Under the pieces are notes generated by a model. That model was not told the DNA's origin. It worked only from the letters and a program-made list of their open reading frames with translations, and ran no database searches. The position numbers were made by a program, and so were the translations under genes. A stretch of 64,000 nt of DNA, from positions 17,625,506 through 17,689,505 of the forward strand of contig CM042091.1 of assembly GCA_023512835.1 (NCBI GenBank), written 5' to 3'. The stretch comes from Taxillus chinensis (lineage: Eukaryota; Streptophyta; Magnoliopsida; Santalales; Loranthaceae). Positions 1 through 12,400 of this stretch are shown here, piece after piece (the first letter of the stretch is position 1; each line of letters begins with the position of its first letter).

Positions 1-2000
1 TAAACTCTTAGAGTTTATTAATATATACTTATTCCATCAAATCACTATGAAAAAAGGCATTATTCACATCAAACTAGCGTAATGGCCAGTCTAAGTTAGC
101 TGCAAGAGATAAAAAAAAATCTAACAATACTCATCTTAGCCCAGGAGCAAAGGTTTCTTGGTAGTCAATCTCATACGTCTGAGTGTAACCCTTGACAACT
201 AATCTGGCTTTGTATCTCTCAACTGTCCCATCTGACTTATACTTCACTATAAACACCAATTTGCATCCCATCTTCTTATCTCGAGGTAACTCAACCAATT
301 CTCAAGTGAAATTCTTAAAAAGAGCTTTCATTTCCTCTATCATAGAGGACTTCCATTTAGAATCTTTAAGAGCTTCCTGAAAATGACTAGGAACAGACAT
401 AAAAAACAACTGAAGGATAAAGGCATGATGAGATTTAGACAAGCGATGATAGGAGATGAAGTTAGAAATAGGATAAACAACATTAGAAGATGATTTTGAA
501 AACCCCAATCTATCTGATTCTTTACGGTCACAAAGAGGATACCTTCGGCTTGCAGGATTATCTAAACATGTAAGATTAGAAGAAAAGACATCATTTGAAG
601 TCAAGTACCTCATTGAAAATTTATGCTACATGATCAATCCCAGAAGAATCTTCTGATGGCATGGTAGTGTCACTTAGAGGACAATCAGACTTGAGAGTAG
701 CATCTCATCTAGTATAATATTTGTCAAACATTCAAACTAGCCTCTCATGTTTACTTGATTTAACTATTACAGGATTAGAATTAAGAAAAGGCAATAACTC
801 CCCCTTACTTAAAATAGTAGAATCCTCCTTCCCCCCGGAAATCCACACCTTCTTTTCATCCAATCATAGTTGTTCTTCTACCTCACTACGAAGCTCCCCC
901 TTAAGAGATACAATAGAGATATCGCCAGAAAAAAAAGAGACCTGCTCATAAAATTAAACATCCATAAACACATAATATTTTCCCTGATAATAACACTTAT
1001 AGCTCTTTTGAGAATTAGAGTAACCCAAAAACACACATTTAAGAGCACGAGGATCTTTTATCCCCATGGAGTTGGTACACATGAACAAAGCACACACAAC
1101 CAAAAACCTTAGGAAAAATGTTAAGAGATGAAGGAATTTTGTGAAATTGTCATCTTCGTGAGATTGTCCTACAAATAAAAAGTCAGAAAATAAATGTTTT
1201 GAATTAGAAATAAACCAAATAAGTGAAATCAGCTTGCTAGGGTTAAACACATAAGTTGAATCAGACTTCCAACACTCAATAACATCCCATGGATACTAAT
1301 AATGGTGTACCACCTAAGGAGAAGGCAGGAAAGTGACCTATTTGATATGATGAGGACACAATGGGTGCGTCAAGCGCATTAGGGCCCAAAATGGCTATGG
1401 TTCTTTAGTTAAGGGATGAAATGGACATAGCTTCCTTGTACAATATAATCTGTGGAGCTTGCAAAAGGCTAATTCTCCTGTTAATTTTCCTCTCATGTGA
1501 CAAAATTTCAATATTTAAAATTTTCATGACATCTTCACTCTCTACCAGTGCCAATCGCCATCAATTATCCTTAAACACACAATAAGGAGAATAAAATGTT
1601 ACAGAACAATTAAAATGTTTGGTAAGTTGGCTAATAGAAAGAAGATTATTAGAAAGATTCAGAGCAAGTAAAACTGATGACAAGGAAAGAGCAAGTGAAA
1701 GTGAGACATCTTCAGCCCCAATAATAAACATAGGAGTTCCATTAGTAACCTGAATAGATTTAACGAGTGAGGATCAAAGAAATATAATTAGAGAGAGATT
1801 ACTAGTCATATGATCAGTGACTCTAGTATCGATTACTCAAATGCCGTTGGTAGAAGAAAATAAAGCCAATTTTAAAGTACTCCCTTGAGACACTCAAGCA
1901 ACATGAGAGGCCAAAGATGAATGATTTTTAGTTTTGATAGACATTTCAACCTTGTCGCTAATGCTAAAGAAATTCAAGGCAGTGATGAGATAGATAGCAG
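1..2000 (-). mobile_element. Decayed Ty1/copia retrotransposon, running off the left edge
   Basis: The minus strand carries recognisable copia polyprotein pieces in the expected order from right to left: aspartic protease and GAG-preintegrase-like sequence (about 1890-1480), the end of the integrase core and its C-terminal region (about 1250-954), then the start of the reverse transcriptase (about 613-150). All are split by stops and frameshifts. The RT N-terminus continues beyond position 1, so the 3' half and both LTRs cannot be seen. It lies in intron 22 of the helicase gene, in the same orientation as the gene. It was probably inactive long ago. Confidence 0.85.
150..1890 (-). pseudogene. 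copia gag-pol remnant (PR-IN-RT)
   Basis: Translated fragments match copia polyprotein. The protease/preintegrase part has the VIDTRVTDHMT context (normally ID[ST]GA[ST]DHMT, so the catalytic loop is already altered). The integrase end has the DPRALKCVFLGYS motif at about 1030-1090. The RT entry reads SVPSHFQEALKD around 350-400 and VERYKARLV around 220. Stops and frame changes separate the fragments, so no functional protein is encoded. The order and orientation fit one decayed element. Confidence 0.82.
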
Positions 2001-3253
2001 CTATAAAACTTTCACGTGCAAGAGCCTAACCTAGGAAATAAATACACAATTATGATTACCTAACCTAGGAAATAAATATATTTAGGAAACTACCTAATTA
2101 CAAAATATATTACAATTGATTACAAGATATATGACAACTAATTAATTAAAGATTCTTTTCAATTCAATCGTCGTCCCAGCATCATCGTCGTCCCAACATC
2201 GATCAACGTCTAGTGTTGATTATTGTCTACGTCATCATCCCAGCATTGAAGTCATCGTCCCGACATCAAAGTCGTCCACTTGTATTGATTTATCACTCAA
2301 TGGTTGAATGAAAAATGATTAAGTTTGTCCATAAATAAAGCATTCCAAATTATGTCTTTCTATTTGTTTGATATTTACACTGATTCAAGAGATTATTCAT
2401 ATATTTCAATAATAATTTTTCACTCAATAATAGAATCATATGCAGAATCATAGATAGGAAATTATTCAAGTGATTTACCTACTTTATTATAGAAATTATC
2501 GGTATCAAATCGACTATTGGACCATGCAAATGAGAAATACATGTTCTGGGATAAAGAAAAAAAAAGTTCTTATGAGCATAAATACCTTTCCCTATGCAAT
2601 GTCTTATAAACAAATTTACTTATTTTTATAAGTTAGTTTGACCATAATAAAAAATTGCTAAACCCGAAAAACTAAAGATCTATATCTTTATTCATCATTT
2701 CCCTTACATATAAATCATAAACTGTTTACTATCCAAACACAAACCACTTTATAAAAATAAGTAACAAGTTCTTTTTGAAAAAAAGAAGCCACTTTTCCCT
2801 ATGAGCATTAGCACATTTTCTAAGCAATGCCAAACAGACTTCAATTAATATAACTATATGAGGAGGTTAATCATAATGCCTATGCTCTGGATTTAAAATC
2901 AAGTTCTGACATAAATAGATATAGTGTGAAGAGTGAACAAAGAGGATGAACAGTAAACATAGAGAAATGTAAATAAAATGTGCAATTGAATTTCATTCCT
3001 TCCTTGCAAAAAGCTTCATTTCTTCTCCATACATAAAGAGTGGAATAATAAATTTTGAGCCAAAACTTTAGAATGGCAAGAACCAATGAGATTGATGTTT
3101 AGCAACACAAAAGTACAATATCGAACTCATGTTGGGAATGAATAATATATTCGTAAAAGCAGGACAAGGATATATATATATATATTAAATAACAATAAAT
3201 AAATGCAGATGAGAGAAACCATGATCTGAATGCAATATAGCAAAACCAAGCAC
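2001..3253. other. Left part of intron 22 (no gene seen)
   Basis: This stretch is AT-rich intron between exon 22 and the copia remnant. On the minus strand, 2290-2160 is a degenerate repeat of a CATCGTCGTCCCA-like motif, probably the leader of the copia element next to it. A TA run lies at 3172-3186. I looked for the next helicase exon (residues after the RHMNDSE motif) and did not find it. Confidence 0.5.
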
Positions 3254-3466
3254 CTCACTATCATTCATGTGCCGACGCAGCATTTCATTGTAAGTTTCAA
3301 CACTAGAATACTGAATATAGAAGTGGCTTGCAATGCGACCAAGCTCAGTGCAATAAAAGTTTCCACTTTTCTCATCAAAGCGCATCATTTTTGCCTTGTC
3401 AAGTGATCGTGCAGCATCAACAACCAGAGCTCTTTGTTTTGAACTAAGAGAAGGATCTCCAATAAC
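3254..3466 (-). CDS. ASCC3: Exon 22 of ASCC3-like helicase (last exon in window)
   Basis: A 213-nt, phase 0 exon encoding [38 protein letters not shown] and [16 protein letters not shown], ending RHMNDSE just before the Sec63 region. The donor is GAG|GTGCTT at 3253. The next exon is not in the window. Confidence 0.92.
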
Positions 3467-6400
3467 CTGTAAAAAATTGAAGTGAGCCAACACATTACAA
3501 ATATTCATTGCTGATGTAGTTTAAATAAAAAAAAGGAAAGAAATTTTAAACAAAGAGAAACAAATAAAAAATGAAAAACTAGATAAAACTAGACCTCATC
3601 CCAGCCAATTCCATATGCCAGAGGATTTATTCTCATCCTAATAAAGAGGTAAGTATACCCAAGCCAAGCACACGCTTCTTTAATATTTGTGACAGTACCC
3701 AATGCCACCTCTGCATTCAAATTATCTTTCAAAGAGCTAATAAACTGCAAACATGAAGAGAACCAAGGAAGTAAGAGAAAGAACATGAACATAATGTCAA
3801 TTCATCATTATCAAACCTGCAACAAGGAAATAGTAAATATGTAAATTCTAGGAATACATAAAATATTATGATGGGGAGGATATGTATGGTGAATTATTTT
3901 CCCTCAGAATTGTCTCCAGAAGCAATTTATGTAGTAGGCAGACATGACAATTGAACTTGATGGAATATGCCACACAAAATAAATTATCCCTAATTATTAC
4001 GCACTTAACTGAGCTACAGCCCTTGTTGCATTAGCAACCATAGTACTACAAAGATAACAAAAAACTAAACGGTTAACAAAGGTGCTACCATCCACACCCC
4101 ACAGCCAAATAAAAATAAATAAATAAATAAATAAATAAAATCACCAGCAACAAAAACTGATAATTCAAGAATTAACAAAATAACAAAAATAATAATTCAT
4201 TAATCATGCATCTCCATTACAGAAACAAAACAATAACAAAACCAATAGCCCTAACCTCCATGAATGACAACCATTTATTGTTAAACTTTATAATAAGATT
4301 GAACATAAATCAAGCTAAATCAATTAGCAGAATCAACCATGACAGTGCGAGGAGAAATTTATGACAGGTAATCCAGGCATGTGCACAGACAGAATAAGGC
4401 AACGAAATAAGAAACAATGCCTGCAATACACAAGAATTCACTGGAGAACATAAAAAGCAATAATCCAAAAGAAATTTTCCCTGTATCCACTAGAAAAGTA
4501 TTCTTTATATGCAAATGATACTGTTGGAAGTAAGATTGAAGAGAAGATTGGATGGAATTCAAAGAACGTATATTAATACATCAGATGTACAAATGAATGA
4601 ATTAAGTGGGATTCAATATTTTTTTCACAGATACTTATCTTGCAAAGATGCCTGAGTACACAATATATTCTTCGAAGAAAAATAATGTAAAAATAAAATA
4701 AATAAAAAGAACAATGTAATTTTATAAGGACTAAAAAAGACTTACAAGCCCATAGAAAATAAAAGCCACATAAATTGAACTCAACTAACAATGATAAGGG
4801 GAAGGTGAAAAAATAGACAATTCTATGGCAAGTTTCACCTGACTTTCTATAGGTAGTTGACTGGTAAGCAGTCGCAAATAGTAGGCTAGTTTGTCGTGAG
4901 ATGTAATTATTATGCCTTCACCACTTTTGTCAAACTGAGGTCTTCCAGCACGACCAAAGATCTAACAAGCAGTAACATAAGTGTTGGAGTAAAACCAATT
5001 TATTGTCATCAAGTGGTAGAGTAGAAATTAAGAGGGTAGTGTAATGCAAATACATAAATTTGAAGCGCCACATATTTTACCTGCATAACGTCCAGCATGC
5101 CAAGGTCTCGCCACCCACCAGCTTTTGGATCATATAATTGAGTCCCCTAGAAGATAAAATTGGGATATTAAACATTGGGAAGGGGGGAAAGGCCCAGAGA
5201 AAGCTCATCTGGCTCAGAAGAGTACCACATAATTGTAACAAGAAGGCAATGAAGAAGTAATGAGTAAAGGATTTAGAACTAAACCACCGTTGGGTAAAAA
5301 TGCAAGCAAAAGAAAATAATGGAAATTTTGAAAGGGTATCAGGCAAGTAAATTTCATGAAAGTTTAATAATCAGAGATTTAGTTACACAGTTTCAACAAT
5401 TTAAAGAACAATCATGAAAGAACTAGCACATACTTTAATTACAACAGTGTGAGCAGGCAGATTTACTCCCCATGCCAATGTTGCTGTGCAAACAAGTACC
5501 TGAAAGAGCAATGAACAAAACTTTGTTGTGACTTCGCGATTATATCAAAAGATTATACTCAAAGAAGAGATATTGTCGTACGACAAGAAAAAAGGATATT
5601 GATTAGGGGGAGAATATTATAATCAGTGGGAGGAATAATGGAAGATGTTATATGGATAGCGTTCTCTACCTAATTAGTAGGGTGAACCCAAAAAAAAAAT
5701 GTATGGTCTCCCAACACTTAAAAAACCAGATCTTGAGAGGCACGAAAGCAGAGAAGAAAAAAAGCATTCAAAATTGCCTTATGTTGAGAATAATAATCGC
5801 ACAAAGAAAATTATCAGACCTTATAATTAATTAATAAGATCCGGCAAACACCCAACCCATTGCCAATAAATTTTGGGATGGAAGATTCCAAAATTTAAAA
5901 TGATATCAAAATATATAAATGCTCCACCTCACCCAATATTGTCTACATGTAAAACTTAAAATATAAATAATATGTGAGAAACATGTCATGAGAAATCATT
6001 TAGCCTTGTAATTAATTAGTAACAGTAATCACCCCTCACATTTCCAATTAGTTTTAGGATGGAACAATTTACTTCTTTAAAAAGGTTGGAATCTATATTC
6101 AAAGAGCCCATGTTCAACTAAGAAACTTAATTCAATTAATAACTAAAATTATCAAAACATAAGGATTGTATTAATAGAATAAAACAATAATTATCCTATG
6201 GAAACTGAATAAAATAACAACGAAATAAAATATAATAAGACCTTATTCTTCATCAATCCTACCTTCAAAAGCCCATCTGAGAAAAGCCGCTCAGTTAAGC
6301 CTCTGTCGGACCTTAACATTGCGGCATGGTGTATACCAATCCCAGAGTCAAAATATTGCACAAGATCTCTGTTTCTAGACTTGGAAACTTCTTTCTGAAA

Positions 6401-9400
6401 CATGTATCATGAGCTATATATTACAAATATATATGTATATATGCACAAAAAACAAAATAAAAACACAATTAAAAGGATCAAGCATTTCAAATCCCTTGCC
6501 TTGGCCATAGAAAAACGTGGATGTGTTTCATTTGTAAACAGCTCCAGATTCTCATTCTTAACAGCAAGCTCAATCTGTCCAACAAGTGACCAAATAAATA
6601 TAATAATCAAAACAATGATACATATGCTCATCGTGTATAGGATTTTAGGGTTGAAGTGCTCACTAGAGCTCACGCCTATTTTGGAGTCCAAATCTTCATA
6701 CTATCCCAGTCTCAGAATGTTCAAAACTACTAATTTAATACATATACTCATCTCAATAAAGAAGCGATGAATTTCATCCAATGTTCCGAAAAATGCATGT
6801 ATGTTAATGTGGGCAATGAGTTCTACTCATTTTGGGTTTTTAATGTTAGTGTTTAATAGAGTCCAAACCTCTTGCATGCTCCAAGTTTTCTAATAACCCC
6901 AATCTCATAATACTCATAACTAATTTTCTATATATAAACATCTTGGTAAAGAAGAAGAAAATTTCATCTTCTGAATAATTTCCCAAAATGCTTTTACATT
7001 CTTAGGATTCGTGAGGCAACCCCAGGTGCAGGCATGAGGCCTACGGGTATCCATTCAAACTTTTCCGTTAAATGGCCTATATTCACCTTTAAATCCTTCT
7101 AAGCTGTAGTTGAATCATCTAAACCCTACCGGGAAAAGACAAACAGTTCACAATAACTAGAACAGAGTGTTCCAATCTGTCCTACACTAACATGATAGTA
7201 AACATGGCCATATAAGGCTTATCACGAACTTTTACCACTTCTGGTGAGCTTCCACAAACTAAATGCTTAACAAACCCACGCCCAGGAATACAAATTGGAA
7301 AATCTAGCAAAAACCACGGAAGCAAAAAAAAAACAATCAAAAAACGAATGTCGCTGCTTATGTCAATTATGATTGTTAATTTTTAGTAAGCTTATGTCTC
7401 TCATCATACATACACAATTATGGTTATTATACCAACAGACCAAAAAAGAATGTGGCTGCTTTTCCATACAAATCTTGGCACCTAACTATGCAGAGATGAA
7501 ACCTTATTTAACTCACAGAAAATCCCACAGCATTGAGTCAAAATAGGGGTTACCAGTTTTTCAGCAGTTTTAGCTGTGTCCTTCCGTGAATGTACAAAAA
7601 CCATTGCCTGATATCCTTGTTTTAGTGAATCAACAACCTGGAACAGGTTTACACAATGAATTCCCAGTTGAAATACTATACAAAAAAACAGAGAGAGCAC
7701 AAACGAAAACAGACCTTGTTGTAGCATACTTCATTCAGCATGGCATTGCGAGCCAAGAAGTTATGCTCAGTAATTCCAATATATTGTTGTGCAAGAGGAA
7801 CCGGACGATAACTGGAATCAAAGAAAAAGAGTCCTGCATCTTGATTTACCCTCAAAAATTGAGCAACCTGAATGTTAGCAAATAGAAGACACATAAACAC
7901 ACATTTAACAAGGATATGAAAGGTTCAATGCTTTTTAAGACACCAAACAACTACCAAGACCACTCAAGGACCACACAACTTTTAAGGGACAGGCAAAGAC
8001 CAATGTGCATCTTTACCAGTGTATAATCATTTACCAACAATAAAGAAAAGCTAAAAGAATTATCCTATTAGCTTAAAGAGTTTGATGGAATTTATATTCC
8101 TTTTACCTATTCCTATGTTTAATTTTATCATATTTTATATTTTTTTACATTATAAGCAAATGAAGTCAGTAAATATTTTTCCAAGCAACCAAAAAGCAAA
8201 AAAAAAAAAATTGAAGTGCCTCCTAGGAGCTCAAATGTGCAACATGACCTACTCTATGCCTTTAACGTGCTTTCAACAATGGTAAAAGGGTATAAAAATT
8301 GAAAATTCAAAATTTTGTCTGTCATCAATCTGGAAGAGTGGCAGATGACTTTAGGTCAACTTAATCAGACGAAAGGAAACTAAACTCATATCGTATGGTT
8401 ACACAGAGATTTGGATTTGCCGGCTAAGGTCAAGTTTGCAAGTCATTTTGCATCCTAGCATAAATTATTCAAACAAATATAATATTATGTGCACAGTTAA
8501 AAACCTCCAAATAATTAGGTAGAGTTGCTGAAAGGCCCACAATTCGTATCATTGTCTGTGTTGACTCAACCTGTCAAAAAAATGCAGATTGTTACAGAGC
8601 TCGAACCAATTCCTCCCATTCATAATGAATGATCAACCCAGGTGTAGCAAAATTGCAGATTCTAAAAAAAAAATCTATCAAAAACATTTAAATCAAATTT
8701 ATTATCTTTTAAAAAAGGAAAACAAATAAACAAAGAAACAAAAACAGTACTTTATGTTTCCATACTTTTTGAAAGTAAAAACATAAAATATCAATCTAGA
8801 AAGACCAAGAGTATGTTCATAATAACACTTCAAATCTTCTTGTGCCCTTTCCGCGTGGTAAATAAACCCACAGAACACTCAGCAGAACATATCTGGAAAC
8901 AATAAAAATATAAAAATACTACCTTTAAATGTCCCGGCAGTATGCACCTGAGATATAGAAACCAGGGTGTTGGGCAGGGGTCCCAATGTTTTAATTTTAT
9001 TAAAGAAATTTTAGCCCTTAGATTTGCAACAAATAAAAGCTAAATTAGTTTTTTTGTCCAGAGCAACTTTCTTCCCTTTCAGGATTTAGTGACAAGTGAT
9101 CTAAGCAATCCCGGCTTGAACTAGCGAGGGATAGACTTTTTATCCTGATAAGTTGAAATTTCAGCAAGCCTCTCAATGTTTCCAATGGTTCATTGTTGCT
9201 TACTTCGTAATAGCATAATCCTTCTAATTTTTGTGTTCTATTACAACAAAAATGGTTCTAAATCCTCTACTTGACTCAATGGATGGCTTGCCCAATCCAT
9301 GCTTCTCTCATGACCGCATAATATAGACAGTAAATTTCTCTTTCATCCATTAACACCTTGCTTTTTCAGCTTGCATATTTAACATAGAATTGAGGGTTTT

Positions 9401-12400
9401 AAAAGAACCAAACCAATCCTCAATCCCAATAACTTGGGGTCAGCTATGAACCAAAACAGATAAATTTCAAATCTAGTAAATTTCATTTTCTTTGTTACCA
9501 CATTTATCTAAATTATTTTTGGTCTCTCAATTTTTTGATCTAATATACAGATTCTTCTATTCCAAGGTTCTAAAAACCATAACTAAGAAAGCCACAGTAA
9601 GCACAAAATCAATAAATTAAATCAACCTCAATACCTATCAATGCCATGCAAAGCATAAATTGGATGAAGAAGAACTCACAGAACCAGTTATGTACAGACA
9701 ATTAGAAGAAAATACCAAAAGAAGAAGAAGAAAAGGTCCTAATCTGCATTGCTTTCACAATTAAATCAAATGAATGTAAAAAAAAAATAACAGAAATTTA
9801 ACTTGGAGAATCTTATTGATGTTGGCATATCAACAAAACTATACATAAATAAAATTATACACTAAAAATTACAGTGGTCAAAAAAGGAACCGTAAAGAGG
9901 AAGTATTAGAATAGTCATACAATTTCTGTCAAAGGCAAGAATCAAGAGCTCAAGATAAGAAATCTCAAAAAATTATCATGTACACAAAATATGGCTGTGT
10001 CAACTTCAACGGGTAAATTTTAGTCACATATGATTCCAACATCCAGCAACTTCAGGAAAAAAAAATAGTTATCTGAAAGACAAGACAAATATCTAAAAAC
10101 CTTGCCTGACGTAGAGTCCGTGCAACTAAAGCTTCAATAACAGGGCCTCTATCATCATTCAGAAGATGCACTTCATCAATTATTAAAAGCTTCACCAGCA
10201 TGGAGAGTGACATGTCACTACTTTTACGTGTAATGACATCCCATTTCTCAGGTGTTGTTACTATCATCTGTTCAATAAAAACAGAAAGGTAAAACCATAA
10301 TCCAATAAGCAACCCTCTGAGAAACAAAGAAATTATATGAATGCAACAGAACCTGCGTTTCCTCAAGTTCTTTCTTTGACAGTTGCATGTCACCTGTAAG
10401 TTCTTTCACTACCACATTCAATGGAGCCAAACGACGGCTAAATGTTGTGGTGACTTCTGCTGCTAATGCCTACAAAAAAAAAATCACATGTTAATATAGG
10501 AAAAAACATAAAAACTATATCATAGTGCCAATAAGCTTTACCTTCATAGGAGCAACATAAACTATCTTAAATTCATCTTTATGAAGGTAACCATCTTTCA
10601 AGTGCTGTCCAATCTGAAGCAAAATGACATGTTTCACAGACCAGATAAACAAAATAATATATATATGCAGATGCAATCTCATAGAAGAGCATCAATTATC
10701 AGAGGCTAATTATCGTTTTTTTAATAACCCAATCACCCTTCAACCAAAAAAAACGTGGTAGTAAATTGTTTTGAGCAATTTCAATGAAAATAAACAAAAT
10801 TTTCAAATTCGAACTAAAGCAGCAAATTGGGTTTCTTCCCAAAATTTTATGCATAAATGAAAAAAATTGTAACAAAGAAAAGAAAAGAAAATCATGCTAT
10901 TTCATTGCACACCTCATGCAATACTGCAATCATAGCGATGTTTGTTTTTCCGGCTCCTGTCGGAGCACAAACCTGCGAGTACAAAAAAAATTGTTGAATA
11001 AGAAAGCAACAAATTCTTTCATTTTAATATTAGTCTGTCTTCAGTAGCGTAACTCACCAGGATATTCTCATTAGTGTAATAAGTGGCCTGGAAAATCCGG
11101 CTTTGAATGCGGTTCAAAGATTTGTAGCCATGAAAAGCAGCTTGAGCAAAATCATCTAACTCTTTCGTTTCTATCTGTAGCAACAAACAGGATTTTCAGG
11201 AAGGTGATAATTTAAAAAGATATCATGCAAAGTCATAAAATTTAAATTTAAAAAATATATATATATACAATAAAAGTTAACATTATTGCTTTTAAAGTTT
11301 GATAAAATACTAAAAAAACAACAATAAGTATTAACAGAGACTGAATCAAGCCCTAACACTCTTTCAAAAATGTTTTAAGAGTAGTTGTGGTGATATTAAG
11401 CATTTATAATTTTTTAAAATGTAAAAATCTGAGAAGAAAAGAGTGTAAGATTAACCGGTTCGTCTCATACGAAACCAATTTCTATGATTGGTGAGCAGGA
11501 TTTGTTTGAAACATAATTAAAGTAGAACATTTTGTGGAGGCTAGTCTTCAAACCGTGTGGCAACAAATACAATCCCATATTCTCTAAGATAACTGTCAGA
11601 ATCATTTATGTAACCTACTTCATTGAATTGCACTTTCAAAATAGTTAGGAGTGATGAAATACCTGTCACATCTTTATGATGCAAGTCCATTGATACCAGC
11701 AAGATTTTAGAGCAATTGTCATAGGCATTTCCTTAATGATTAAAATTGTATATTAATATTGTTTTACTTTTACAGTTATTTGGTGTTGGTTGTTAAACCC
11801 GTGACATTTTGGGTTCTTGTTCCTTTTCTTCCATAGTTTAGTTTAACATGTGGTAGTTTCCTTTTTTTTAAACAGTTAACTTGAATTTTAGATTGCAAAA
11901 CCATGCTCTCTTCCTAATTTCTCCTGTTTCTCAATTCTTCTTCTTTCTTCCTTTCCATTTCTCTTACTTTACGTTCTCTCTCTTTTCGTCTCACCCTCAT
12001 CTTACATCACCTAACGCCTTAAATTCCAACCTAATAACCAGAATGTTTATAAAGCTTCTTCTGATTCCCGAGAGAATCAAAATAAACTCCCTCTGCTACA
12101 TAACTCGAGTTGTTCAAGGTTGTGATCTATGGCAACTGACAAAACAAATTTCAATGGCATACGCTCCTCCACAAGTCGTGCTCATGACCAGAATTCAAGA
12201 GAAAAATGGGAGTTTCAGCCCTTGTAAATCAATCAGGATAAAAAGTCCAAAGAATCAATGCGCTAATATATCACATTAGTAGAAAAGACCTTTTCGTTTC
12301 TGTGCCTGACACAATCAAAAAATTTAAGGAACAATTAAATTAACCAAAAATAACAATGTTATGCCAACTAGCACTGTTATATGTCCCAATCCTTTAGGTA

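Noticed and set aside
9411..9460. SINE-like tail motif ACTTGGGGTCAGC in intron 12
   Set aside because: Only a short motif matches. No A/B boxes or target duplication were found.
10104..10112. GT donor five bases after exon 12
   Set aside because: It would shift the frame into exon 13. The GC donor fits both the frame and the family.
11881..12279. 132-codon plus-strand frame in intron 7
   Set aside because: No recognisable domain, low-complexity start and no homology I can name. It lies inside an intron antisense to the gene.
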